Positions 31,639-44,000 of a stretch of DNA of 64,000 nucleotides are shown here, piece by piece. The position numbers were made by a program, and so were the translations under genes. The stretch covers positions 6,448,001-6,512,000 of the forward strand of contig OZ017766.1 in assembly GCA_963969345.1 (NCBI GenBank), written 5' to 3'. The notes under the pieces were generated by a model. That model saw only the letters and a program-made list of their open reading frames with translations, was not told the DNA's origin and did no database searches. This stretch comes from Turbatrix aceti. Lineage: Eukaryota; Nematoda; Chromadorea; Rhabditida; Panagrolaimidae. Within the stretch, counting starts at the first letter, position 1. Every line of letters begins with the position of its first letter.

Positions 31639-32547
31639 GATCTAGGGGGGTGAAAAAAATAGGAATTAGTGTGCCAGACAGCAAGTGATGCAGCAGCGCT
31701 ATAATTTTTTCACAGTAATAATTTTGTTTTAATTTTTTGGAAGATTTTCAGGTAAAATGTTCAAACTTTTTGATCATAAAATTTTTTCGTTCGATTTTCG
31801 ATTTTTTTTGGCAAATAAATTTTTTGAAACCATCGATGAAACAAGTGATTTGTTTGTGTGAAGAAATATTTCAAAAAATGGCTGACTCCGCCCCAAGTTC
31901 ATCTCAAGGCATAAAATCGGCATAAAAATCGGCGCGTCCGAATTCGGCCGAATTTTTGAAAAAAACTGTTTTAGGGTTATTTTTCCGAAATTTTTGTTAA
32001 AATCCTTGTAAAAAAAGTTTGAAAAATTTTTTAAAAGTCAAACTTCAGAAAATTAAAAAAAAACTTTTTATTTTTTTTAAATAAAAAAATTAAAAAAAAA
32101 AGCAATCCAATTTTTTTCTTTTTTTTCCGTCACATTTTTATCCTTTTCGCAAATCCACATTTATTACAACGATTATTCAATCATATGACACTTTTACAAC
32201 TTATACACATTATTAACAACAATCTCGACGTGTTAATTTGTCATGGCCGGTGTAGCAAACACCTCGTCAGAAGAATAAATATTTTTTGGGGTCCAGACTT
32301 GAAAATAAAAAAAAATGCCAAAGAATGATCAAATGAATCCAAATTTTTCTATCATCATAATTGCACACCAAGTTTGGTACTGGGCCTTTTTTTTGGTTGA
32401 CTTTTTTGGTTGAAACATACAAAAAAAAAGTAAAAATATTAACATCGCGTAATTTAATATAAATTTGTTACCTTTTGTGTTACTTTTTTGAAAAATCTGT
32501 AAGAAGAAAAAAAGTTGCATCCCGTATGGCTGCTGCTGCGTAGGTCA
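31639..32547. other. AT-rich spacer, no gene
   Basis: Homopolymer-rich, carrying the 3' flanks of two converging genes. Nothing else was seen. Confidence 0.45.
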
Positions 32548-35500
32548 TCAGGCCTCGCCCTCCTTCATGAACTGGAGGATGTCCTTCTTCGTGATGATGC
32601 CCATGAGTCGGCCATCCCGGGTGATAAGGACCTGTCTGAGTCCCAACTTTCGAAACATGTCAATGACGATTTCCATCGGCGTCTGATCGCCGAGCGTCAT
32701 CGGTGCGACGTCGACGATTTTCTTGAGCCTCAGTGGCGCCGGCTGTCCGCTGGATGGATCGTACTCCGGAACGTTTGACGTGAAAAACACCCGTGAATTT
32801 GTCGTCACGTATTGGAAGGATTTTCGCGCGTTGCTCAGGGCTATCTGAAGATCTCGACGCGTGCAGTATCCCTTGACGAACATCTCAGTCCCCGCGATGA
32901 CGGGGAACCCGTTGCACGTCGTGTTGTGCAGGAGTCGTTCGAGGTCGCCGACTGTCAGGGCGTCGTCTGAGACCACCTTGAGCGATGACTGATCTGCGGG
33001 CCGGGGGCGCATGACCTGGAGTGTGGGGGTGGAGAAGGGATACTCGCCCTTGTTGTCAAGGAAGGGGTAGCCGTTGAGGTCGATGTGCGCGTCGTAGATA
33101 CCCTGAAATCCATCAAATACAATTGCACGCCACAAACAGCAAAAAAAACCGCAAATTTAGCAAAAAAACGCAAAAACTACCGTAAAAATCCCAAAAGTAA
33201 CGTAAAAACCCAAAAACTAACGCCAAAATCCTTTAAAAATACGTCAAAACCCTAAAGAATCCGAAAAAATTCCTAAATATAACAAAAACACCCCAAAAAC
33301 TACTGTAACAATTCGAAAAACTCAAAAAAATCGTAAAAATCCTCAAAGTAACGGAAAAATCACAAAAGTACAGAAAAAAATCCCAAAAGTAACGTACAAG
33401 CCCCAAAACTACCGTAAAAACCATAAAAGTGACGTAAAAATTCTAAATATTCAAAAAAACCTAAACAAAAGTAAAAATCCAAAAAGTAATGAAAAAACCC
33501 CAAAAATACCGTAAAAATCTCAATACTACCGTTAAAAAACCCCAAAAACATGCAAAAAGTCTAAATCCCCCGTAAAAATCCAAAAAGTTACGAGAAAACT
33601 TTCAAACTACCGTAAAAATTCAAAAACTAACGTAAAAAGTCTAAATTTACCTTTATAATCTCCAAATTATCGTAAAAACCCCAAAAAAAGCATATTTTTT
33701 ATATTTTTTAAAAAACTCACCAGCTTGTAGATGGCATCTCCAACCCACTTTGCAAACATCGTAGCTACCATTGTCGGTACAATGAATTCGAGACTGCCAG
33801 TGAGTTCAAACATGATGACAACCAGGGATACGGTCATACGCGTGACACCACCCATGACAGCTGCGGCACCGACCATGGCGTATAATCCCGGCATGACGCA
33901 GTCCTTGCCAATCTGACACGTCCAGTACGTGTTGCTACCGTACTGCTTTTGGAGCATATTTACGAGGGACTCAACTCTGATGCCCAAAAGTCGTCCAATG
34001 ATAGCCCCCATCGCCATCGACGGTACAAAAAGTCCGCTTGGGACTTTGATGCCAAAAGTAAAGATTGTAAATACCATTTTGCAGATAAATGCCATGATGA
34101 GTTGGTAAAAGGCTGTCTCGACGCCTGTGCCAAACTCACCGGTATGGTAGTTGTCATCGACCTTGTCGGACGTAAAAGTCTTGTTTTGATAGTCGCAGAG
34201 ATCCATCATGTAGTCTTCCGGTCCACAGCGATCAAAAAGTTGTTTGATGAGTGACTGCGCGCTTTTACGCGTGTACGGGTTAAAATAGCCGATGGCAGAC
34301 GTCGACAGGGTTACAGCAATCACTTCGTACACCGGATTGAGGCCGAGCTTTTTGTTATTCTTCCGGAACGTGCACCATTTGATATTCCCCCTGAAAACAA
34401 ACAATAAACACCCGCACTAGCATATTGAGCACTAAAGGAGCACAACAGGGGGGGAAGACTTTTTTCAGCTTGAATTTGAATAAAAATAAGGGGAGAAAAG
34501 CCTTCACCCCCTGTTGTGCTCCTTTAGTGCTCCTTATGCTAGTGCGGGCATAAGATACAATTTTTAGGCCAGAAAAATTTCAATAAAACCCCAAAACTAA
34601 CGTAAAATGTTGAATTTAACCGCGAAAATCTCTAATCTACTGTAAAAACGCCAAATATATCGTAAGAATCCTAAAAGTTACGAAAAAACCCAAAAAAAAG
34701 ACCGTAAAAATCCAGAACATCGTAAAAAGCTCAAAACTACCGTAAAAATCCAAAAAATAACATAAAACCCAAAATCAAACCAAAAAAAATAACTCACCAG
34801 ATAAAAAAGCTTCCAGCAATGCCGCCAAAGATGCCGAGTAACCCAAAAGGAATGAGTTCAATAAAAATCCATTTCATACTGTAGTCAACGTGAAAAAGAG
34901 AAGTCTGATCGCTTCCAAATGGATTGACAAATCTTAGCACGATTCCGGCAACGAGAGCGCAGAAGAAGGATCGCCACATTGTCTTGAGTGGAAAATAGTA
35001 ACTCGCTTCTTCGAGTGAAAACATGACACCTCCGATGGGAGCGCCGAAGGCAACTGAGACGCCGGCCGCCGCGGATGCACTCAGAATCTCTCTTTTCTTG
35101 GCTTCGTTGTTGCCGTACTTGGGAAAGATGTAGGATACAATGTTGCCGATACAGCATGCCAGGTGGACCATTGGGCCTTCTTTTCCGAGTGAGAGACCTG
35201 AAAAAAAGGGTTTCAGAAATCGGAAACAGTCAAAAGTGGTAGAAAAGGTTCAAATATGGTAAAAACAGCAAAATTACGGTAAAAATAGCTAAACTACAGT
35301 AAAAAACACAAAAATACCATAAAAATCCCAAAAATGATGGCAGAAAATCCAAAACAAATGAAAAATATCGAAAATCCCAAAAGTTACGTATAAACCCCAA
35401 AACTACAGTAAAAATTTCTAAACCGACGTAATTCTATAAAAACCCTAAAAAAACTGCCGTAACATTAAAAACAAACGTAAAAGTATCAAAGATGCCAAAA

Positions 35501-36316
35501 TATCGAAAAAATCACAAGTAACAAAAAAAGCTCAAAATTATTGTAAAAGTCCAAAAATGAAAACAAAAACCCCAAAAATATCGTACAATCCTAAATTACG
35601 ATATTTTTTGGGTTTTCGTGATGAAAACCTTAAAAATGTAGTAAATTCCTAAAAGTAATATAAAAACCCAAAAAACTATCGTAAAAGTCCCAAAAACACC
35701 GTAAAACCTCAAAAATCCGTTCAAAAAAAAATAGTTCAACTCACCAGAAGCAGACGATAGAATCAAGCCAACAGCCTTGATGATGAACGTCCACTTTCCG
35801 AGGTAACCCCGAATGACGAAGCCGGAGAGAATGCACTTGATTTCCGGAATACCCGATCCACAGGCGTAGGGCGCAAAGACCTTGGCTAGACAAACGGAGA
35901 ATCCCGCCATCAGGACAGCCATTAGGACGTAAAAGAAGAAATCAATAAATCTGTAGAGCGCATTATGGTTACTGTAACCCATGACTTCGGGCCACGTCAG
36001 CCACGACGAACAATCCGCATCCTTGTAGACGCTGTCATTTGCACTCCAACAACAATGCTCACGATCAAGCCAAAATCGATCGGCACAAATGCCGTTTTTG
36101 AGATCACTCATCCACCTCGCGCTGATATCGACGACACCTGCCATCGCGCCGGCCGTAATGCCGACGAGGAGCACGCAAATCCAGCCTGATCCTGCATCCA
36201 TGACGGACATCAGAATCCCAAGAGGGTCGTTTTTCTGAGCCGCGATGAATTTGTGTCGTTTACGATCACGCGCCAGGTCACGTGGCCAGTCGATGGTGTG
36301 GAAATCCTCATATTTG
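32548..36316 (-). CDS. CLCN3/4/5: CLC-3/4/5-type chloride/proton exchanger
   Basis: Exons 36316-35745, 35197-34798, 34390-33721 and 33102-32548 give about 731 residues, complete from YEDFHTIDW (the conserved start of the membrane domain) to the stop. Filter motifs GSGIPE and GKEGPMVH are present. The gating glutamate (GKEGP) and the proton glutamate ([20 protein letters not shown]) are both kept, so it should be a 2Cl-/H+ antiporter of endosomes and lysosomes rather than a channel. Two CBS domains close the protein ([32 protein letters not shown]). Its own first exon and start codon were not found. The only phase-compatible upstream exon belongs to the adjacent RPB5-like gene. Introns are packed with degenerate CGTAAAAATCC repeats. 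Confidence 0.92.
33155..33718. repeat. Degenerate CGTAAAAATCCAAAAACTA repeats in CLC introns
   Basis: The intron is built almost entirely of loose repeats of CGTAAAAACCCCAAAAACTAC. The same composition fills 34565-34790 and 35215-35740. The sense strand reads as pyrimidine-rich TTTTTACGGTAGTTTTTGG. Confidence 0.75.
34411..34548. repeat. Inverted repeat in CLC intron, MITE-like
   Basis: CCCGCACTAGCATA...AGCACTAAAGGAGCACAACAGGGGG at the left is mirrored by the reverse complement at the right, with a spacer of about 55 bp. Stem arms are about 45 bp. No clear target duplication. Confidence 0.8.
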
Positions 36317-36665
36317 CTGAAAACAAATTTTTTTTAACGATTCTGGCGACAAAAAGTTAATTTAGGTCAAAGAAAGCCTAAAAATTACAAAAAAATGCAA
36401 AAACGAAAGAAAAAAGTTCAAAACTAAAAAAAAGTAACAATGAACAACGAAAAGTACCGTATTACAAGTAACGTTCGTTGAATCGTTGTAAAAGTAAGAA
36501 CAAACGTATGAAAGTATCGCAAAAAAAGTATCGTAATAGTTATTCACAAAAGTAATACAATTCGTTTAAAAGTACCGTATTACAAGTAACGTCCGGAACT
36601 CATCGTAAAACATTCCGTCCGTCCTACTTCAAAAACGATTTTTTTATAAAAACATAAAAAACTAA

Positions 36666-37584
36666 CTACTTTTTCATGAGTTCGATTTTGTCATCGGTTA
36701 CGTCACCCATTTCGTTGTCGGTATCCGATCGATCGGCGCTTCCAATAAGATCTGCTTCGGGAACCAATTCAATAGAAAATTTACCAGAATTTTCGTCGAT
36801 TGTCTATAAAAAGACACTTTTTTTATTCATGTTACACGTTTTTATTATCCCCCCACGTTTTTCTGAGAAAAAACACATTGCCAGAATTAATCAGTTGTGT
36901 GACAATGCATTTGTGCGTTGGCAATGGATAAACATCAAAAATTATTTTTTTAACAAACTTACGTCTTTTGCCTGCGTCGTTAGGCCCTCGCGAAGGATGA
37001 CCATGGATTTTGAAACGTGTTCAGCTTCCATTTTTTGATAAAACCGACGTATGCTATCATTTGTAACTCGTAATTCGTCGGCAAAGATTATCAATAGTTG
37101 GTCTGCAAAGAACAGACATTAGTACGTCATTGGGGTGACCTGGGGAAGGAAAACCGGTTTAAACAAGGTCAGAACGGTCAAAAAACACTCTCAAAACGAT
37201 TTTTTTTGTGTTTTGAAGTAAACAAAAAAAATTTGACCGTAAAACAACAGTTCATGTTTGTCAGTTAATTTTCAAATGTAAACTAACCGGTAATGTCATC
37301 AGAATGAGTGACGACGAGTGATAGCGAATCTCTGGTCGGCTGCTCGCCAAAGCGTTGTTTGAATGAAATCAAAGTTTCAGCGACATCCCTCTGGTCAATG
37401 TCATAGCCTCTGTCTGCGACCATCTAAACAATGAACAGTGGGGGTGAAAAAAAAGGGTTTCGTTTCACATAAACAATTCCCACCCCTCCCTGGGAGCGCC
37501 TGAGAGCAACAAACGTACGTAGAGAGCCGTGACCCGGAGACGCCAGAGTCTATACGCATCGTAATCGTCATCGTACTGCATCAT
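36666..37584 (-). CDS. RPB5-like RNA polymerase subunit, C-terminal segment missing
   Basis: Exons 37584-37519, 37423-37288, 37102-36963 and 36803-36666 encode about 158 residues ending at a TAG. The protein aligns without gaps to the jaw domain of RPB5 (POLR2E): AYRLWRLRVTALY, DRGYDI, FGEQPTRDSLSLVV, SDDITDQLLIIFADE and ILREGLTTQAKD. It continues into the C-terminal domain (KFSIELVPEADLI, DDKIELMKK). The strongly conserved last 45-50 residues (DPVARYFG, GRYITYR in other animals) are absent. Splicing at AAAAA/GTAGTT instead of stopping would join in frame to the CLC exon at 36316. The start at 37584 is the nearest ATG pair; 37680 is an in-frame alternative. It could be a decayed paralogue or part of a chimera. 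Confidence 0.72.
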
Positions 37585-38000
37585 GGCTGCCGAATTCGTA
37601 TTCCTGTACCTCAGCGAACCGTAGTCAGGAGACGTCAGGCCAGCACCTGGCAGGTAGAAATTTGACGTGAACGACGACAAAACAAAATAGACAAAATATT
37701 ATTTATGGAAGAAAACAGGATGAAACGAAAACCAGTTTTTTCTATGGAGAACGAAAACGAGAACGGAAGGTCAGTCATTTTACCACGCGTCGCTTTTTTC
37801 GTCTGCGTGCAATGTGCAGTTTACATTTCCACACGAAAATACCAGTTCAAATCCATCCATGCTTGCAGAGGTGAGCTTTATTCTTCGTGAAGGTTCTGTG
37901 CTCGAGCTCTCGCTATCTCGATATCGTGGAACGCATCCGATTCCTGATTATCATTGCGTTGAGCTTTCTACGCTGTCAGAGTGTGAATCGCTTGTCCACG
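37585..38000. promoter_or_regulatory. Divergent intergenic region
   Basis: About 416 bp separate the RPB5-like start (minus) and the phosphatase start (plus), so it should hold both promoters. An in-frame upstream ATG for the phosphatase lies at 37887. No core-promoter motif is convincing. Confidence 0.45.
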
Positions 38001-39120
38001 ATGCCGCGGACAGTCTACGTCATACGTCACGCCGAACGTATCGACAACATAGACCACGGATGGCAGAAGAGGCCTGAGTACCGCGGCTTCGGAAACGACA
38101 ACTCTCCACTCTCGCCGAGGGGCCTCAAGCAGGCTGCCGAACTCAACAAATGGTAAGAGGTTTTCGGGTCTGGAAGCGAAAATTGTAAACGGGGTTTTAT
38201 TATTGGTTTTGATGAATTTTAATGAATTAGATTTTTGTACCGTATATGAGTAAGATTTTTACGATCTGTTTTTCTGCTTTGACGTACGCGCAGAAAGTAA
38301 CATTTTTTTGCTTGAATAGGGGAAATAATGTTACTTTTTGAATTTGTTACGTTGTTAATTTTTCTTTTTACGATCGTTTTTTCTGCGAACGCACGAAAAG
38401 TAACGTTTTTGATCCCAAATGAAAGAAAAATGTTACTTCTTTGAAATTGTTACCTAAAATTTTTTTCTTGCTTTCTATCGTAAGTTTTTTACTTTTTTAT
38501 ATAATTTTCAATGTTTTTTTCCTGTTTTTGCGTTTTTTTACGTTTTTGCGCTTTTTTTAGGTTCGCAAATGTCCATGTCGACAACATCTATTCCTCCCCA
38601 TTCGATCGAACACTGCAGACCTCGACTATCATGATCGGCGACCGAAACATTCCAATCAAGCCGGATGGCGCGTTTCTGGAGGCTCTCTACCTGTGCAGAA
38701 ATCCACCCAGCGTCCGCCCATTCGACGATCTCAAGGCAGATTTTCCACTCCTGGATGCTAACTACAAAGCAAGTCTCGATCCGTGGAAACAAAAATTTCC
38801 CAAAGAACCCGTAGGCGATGATGGATGTTGTAAGCGTGTTTTTGCCGGCATGAAACACGTCCTATCTACCCCAGGTGATCTCGTCATCGTTGGACACGGT
38901 GCTTCAATCGGAGCTGTTATTGAGTTTTTTACCGGTGAATATGTGGGTTTTTTTTGAGGTGTGAAATGTAAAGTTCTTATTTTTTCTATTTTAGACCTAC
39001 GTCGGGCAAGCAACGGTCAGCAAATTCGTTGAAACGTCCGAAGGTTCAAACAAATACAAGGCCGAGTACATATCGAACGCAGATCACCTGAGCGACAAAT
39101 CCAATCTTCGTCCTTGGTAG
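38001..39120 (+). CDS. Histidine phosphatase superfamily protein (UBASH3/EPPase-like)
   Basis: Exons 38001-38152, 38561-38942 and 38995-39120 encode 219 residues. The phosphohistidine motif is near the start (VYVIRHAERID). Further along are YSSPFDRTLQT, typical of the family's second arginine, and the second catalytic histidine in VIVGHGASIG. The order and spacing fit the phosphoglycerate-mutase-like domain of UBASH3/STS and insect ecdysteroid-phosphate phosphatases; UBA and SH3 domains are absent. It is probably a cytosolic phosphomonoesterase; the substrate is unknown. An in-frame ATG at 37887 would add 38 residues including a hydrophobic stretch (FLIIIALSFL) that could act as a signal sequence. 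Confidence 0.85.
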
Positions 39121-41024
39121 TGCAGTTTCAACGATATTTTTTCATTGTGTTACTGATTTTTATTTGGCTTTTTTACGTTTTTAGATTTAAAGACGATAAA
39201 CAAGGGAAAAATGCTTGTTTCTTGGATGGAACCGTTTTTTTTGTAAAATTTTTTATTGATAAAATTTTTAATTATTCATTTTTTTATAAACGTGAATAAA
39301 TTTAAAAAAAATTTTTTTAACGTTTGTATAAATTATGAAAGAAACACGAAACGTTTTTATGAATATTAAAAAAAATCCATTTCATAAAACGTTTTGATGA
39401 TTTTTTTAGTAACGAGAAAAATTTTAGCGCATCGAGAAGAGAATTCACATTGCGTCGTGGAAGCTTCTTTGAAGAAAAAAACAGTTTTTGTTTGACGTGT
39501 AAAAAAATACGAATACGAAAACGACGTTATTTCGCTTGAATTCCGTAATAACCCATTTCAAACAACCAAAATACACATTTTGCGATTATTTTGTGTGTCT
39601 AACCGCCGTGTGTATAGAATTACTCATTTTTTTAACCCTTGCGCGCCTGTAAAAGGGTTGCACGTGCATGTTCATGAGAGCTGCAGCCAGCCAGCGCCAC
39701 GCGAAAGTCGATAAAACCCGGCAGCCAGCTGTCTGCATTGTTCCGAATTTTTTTCCAGGGTTGCTACACTTTTTTCGAAAACTTCTGACGTTGGATTTAG
39801 ATTTTTAACAGTATGGAACTCTAATTCTGGTCAAAAATATTTAGTCAGTTCATTCTGGTAAGTTGCATGTTTTTTGTCTTCAAAATAAGCGCGCTTACGT
39901 TTACGACATGATCGAGGACTTTTTTGCACCTTTGCACGGTTGCATTCATTGATAAGAGCTTTTTTTGGTGGTGCTTTTTCGTGTTCATTGATGGGATGCA
40001 CTTTGTGGATATTCTTCGTCTCCAGCAAGTGTGGAACGGTTTTTTAAAACCGTCTCTTGACGCGAAAAGTGACAAAACGAGGATTTTCGCTTTGAGACAT
40101 GTGCGAATATTGTTTTTTGACAGGTTTTGAATTTTTTCTGTGCAAAAAAACTGTTTTGTTCACAGTTTTTTATAGAGTCATAAAAAACAAAACAACTTGT
40201 GTAGTGTGATGTTTGTGACTCAAGAAGCAGAACGAGCAAGTATCATAAAACTGCTGCTAGCATTTTTGGGTTCCTTTAGCGTTTCTCGACGCGAAAAGTA
40301 AGAACAAACGAATTTTCGCATCGAGACCATGCTGTTATGCGCGAAAAGTTTTTTTTGAATAGTTTGTATTATTTTTTCTCTGCAAAAAATTGTTTTGTTC
40401 ATAAAAAAAACTTGTGTAGCGCGATGTTTGTGACTCAAAAAGCGGAATAAGATAATAGCATTGTCAAAAACAGCAAGCATCATATCACCTCCGTCATGAT
40501 AGACTCCGTCACCTGATAGCCACGCTCCATCATCCAATAAAACGTAGCATAGGGCCAATTTGCGTTTTTTTATCGAAATTAGGGGTCCGATAAATTTTCC
40601 AATTAAATAATTCCCAATTATTTTTCTACATTGTTCAAAATTTGCCTTTTGTTCTCACAAAAAAAATCGCTTGATGGGAAAAATTATGCTCCCGGGAGGG
40701 ATGTGTGTAAATACTATGTCTCATGACCAGTTTGACTCCGGTCAAGATTTCTGCATCGCTGACTGGAAAGCAGGAAAAATCGATTGATTGATTGAATATT
40801 TCCTTGTTCCTTTTTCTTTTCTTTTGTTCCTGGTTCAGCGCAATTCTATCCATTTTGCTGCTTTTGTTTCAGAAAACTTGCGGGGTCGACGATCAAATCT
40901 GAAGCCGGTCGCTGAGATTCCCCTTTACCGGTGCGTGCAGCGGTTGCTCGCTCCCTATCATCGAGAAAAATACAATTTTTATCAAAGCATCAACGGCAGC
41001 AGCGGCGGCACACAAAAAAGAATA
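39121..41024. other. 1.9-kb spacer with tandem duplication
   Basis: No gene was found. A segment of about 229 bp is tandemly repeated: 40051-40279 and 40280-40455 share TTCTCGACGCGAAAAGT-like starts, CAAAAAACTGTTTTGTTC and TTGTGTAG(T/C)G(T/C)GATGTTTGTGACTC. 39640-39730 is GC-richer. Confidence 0.6.
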
Positions 41025-44000
41025 ATGGTCGACGGCGAAGATCAAATCGGATTACTTGACCTCTCCGATGACGACGATACAACTCCGCGAAATGGAAGAT
41101 CGCAGCCCAGAAGGACAAATATTTCGGTAAGAAAAAATTTACTTTTTTTAAACTTTTTTTTGGGAAACGATAAAAAAATTTATTTTAAAAAATTGTGAAA
41201 CTGGTTGTCGTTTTTAAAATATTTTTGATGACTATCTCGCGGAATTACGAATTTTTTGGCGTCTTCGCTGCCTCATTTTGATGCTTGTTGCACTGTCAGT
41301 CATGCATGCATGCTTTTTTACGTCGTCAAACAAATGTCTACGTTTTTTCTAATTTACCGTGTTTTTGTGCCACAGAATTGTTTTTGAATGGCAAATGTGC
41401 TGTTTTTTGGTCGTTTCTTGGTTTATTACAAGTGCACGGAAAATTTTTTTATTTTTAGGCTGCAAAGCGCATTTTTTTGGTCAAGAAATCAAAAATTTAA
41501 ATTTAATAAAGCCAAAATTAATTGTATTAAAATAATTTTAAATTTGATTTTACCTTAATTTTATTTTTTTATTTATTTTAAATTTAATTTTCATTGAAAA
41601 AAAACAGAAAAAAAATTCCGTTCGAAAACCCATAAAATTGTCAAAAAAAAACGTTATCCCCCGGTTTTTACACATCCGAGCTTTTCTGAGCTCAAGCTGA
41701 CATTTTTTCCCGCGCAAATTTGTACTTATGTTTGTCTGACCAAATAAATAGAATAGTTCGTTTAGCGCATCCATGAATGTGGATAAGGTCACAATCTTGT
41801 CTCACTCTCTCTCTCTCTTTTTCTGTCGTTTGTCTGCTCGTTTACGATCATCACAAGTGTCGGTCGTGTCTAAATATTTAGTAGCTTACCTGCATGGACA
41901 TTCCATCCACGAACGCCAGATCAAAGGAATCGTTCGTCGATGGTTGGGTTGGGGATAAGCACCTGCGTGCTTTTTGAACAGGTAGACAGACCATTGCTAT
42001 TATTTTCTGCTTATCCCCCCTCTCTATCTTTTCGTTTCATTCATAGCGTACAAAAAAAAGTAAATCAACAATAAAACCGTTGATATAGTTCTCAATTAAC
42101 TGACGAGAGGAGTTCACCTGCCATTTCGCGGACAATTTGGTACCTATTGTTTATTGTATGGTCGATAAAATAAAGCACCCGGATTAACGAGCTTTAGCCG
42201 AGCGAAAAATTGCGTTGGGTGTTCCGCGTTCATTTACAATTAAATTTTTCGTTGGAAAAGTTCAAATAGGCCAAACAGTGCCAGAAATGTACTTTTCTGG
42301 GTAAAAAAGGATTTTAGGGGAAAATAACGAATATCGGGGTTCTCGAAGGGAAATTTTTTGGCGCAATTATTTGGCGTTCAAAAAATCACTGTTCTCGAAG
42401 GGAATATTTTTGGCGCAATTATTTGTCGTTCAAAAAATTGCGGTTCTCGAAAGGATTTTTTTCGCTCGATTATTTTGCATTTAAAAAATCGTTTCTCAAA
42501 ACGAATTTTTTTTCGAAAAGTTGAAATTCTTTCTTTTTTTTTCTCTTTTTTTGTCGCCTTTTCTTTCCTCGAATCAGCTGTCATCCTTCCTTCCCATCAC
42601 TTTTTTTGTCATCGAAAAAAAATCCTATTAGACCGTATTTGTTTTTGTGCACAGAGACAGACGATCGTCAACATTTATTCCACATTGATTTCCTTGAAAA
42701 CAATGGATTTGTCGCGTTTGTGGGGAGCATTTTCGCTGGATGATTCAATGCGATTCGTTTCAGCTGATTGTTCTTTTTTTTTGTCCCGCATAATTTTCAC
42801 ACTCACTTTTTACTATGCACGGGAGGGGCAGATTACGTTTATTTTTTCTCATATTTTTGCAAATAAGACGAAAAACCTGCAATTTATTCAGTTTTTTTTT
42901 CGGCGAAGGTTTGTAACGCAACTTTTAATCCTACCGTAGGGCAGAAAACGATCATGGATGAAGAGGGCGTGTAAAAGTGTGTTTTGTTTGAGCCTACATT
43001 TACGATCACGCGATTTTGTAGTTTATTTTCGGGAGCGCTTGTACATACATATAAACGATTGTCAGGGGTGCCGATCGTGCTGGCATCTCGTGGTTGGACG
43101 GGGCTCGGCTCTTGAAACGACGGAAATTCATGTTACATCGATAAAACTAGAAAAATTCCGTTTGAGACCCAATCGTATTATTTTTGAAAAATAAAATATT
43201 CCCTTTGAGACCTGACCGAGTTTTGTTCAAAAAAAATTCCGTGTGAGACCTGAACACGTTCTTTTTTTTAAATCCCTTTGAGACCCAATCATGGTCTTTT
43301 TCATCGTAACTCACGTTTTTTTTATTTGTTAGCCTAAATTTTTTTTTGAACGTAACTAGCACTTTTTTCATCTTATGCATTTTTTACCTTCTTTTTTTGT
43401 CCGAGAGCTACAGGTTTAGAACTGGACTCTGGGCGCTTGCTGCATGCAGCAAACGCTATCTGATCTGATCGCTCTCTGCCTCCCCTCCCCTTCTCAAATC
43501 CATCTTCTTCTTTTTTTTCACAGCTAGCTTGCTTGCTTGCTCGCCTGTCTGTTGCTTTCCCAAACATTGTCACCTGCCGAAGATTAATGCGTCTGATATC
43601 CCCCCCTAGACACTTACTTACCTGGACAGGTAAGTGTCTAGGGGGGGACAGGTATACCTGTCGTTTTTCTTGTCTTTGTTGTCTTGGCAAAGCCATAAAT
43701 TCTCAAATTCTTACTATTGCACTCTGCTGTTGTTCTTTTCGCCCTGATCTGATGGATGCTGCTTTCTGTTTGTGTATGTGTGTTTTTTTTATTCGAAAAG
43801 TTTTTTCTTTCTTTTGTTTCTTTCTCACGGGCCACTGAATCACCGAGATCACGCTCGACTGTAATATTTTTACATGAAAGAAATATATTTTTGTAACTGT
43901 TTCGTCGGTGTGAAATGTACGCATTTATTTATCTTAGTTTTCATTATTTTGAATTCCTTTCATCGTTTAGCGTGGCGTTTCCAAGCGCATGACGTGGGCG

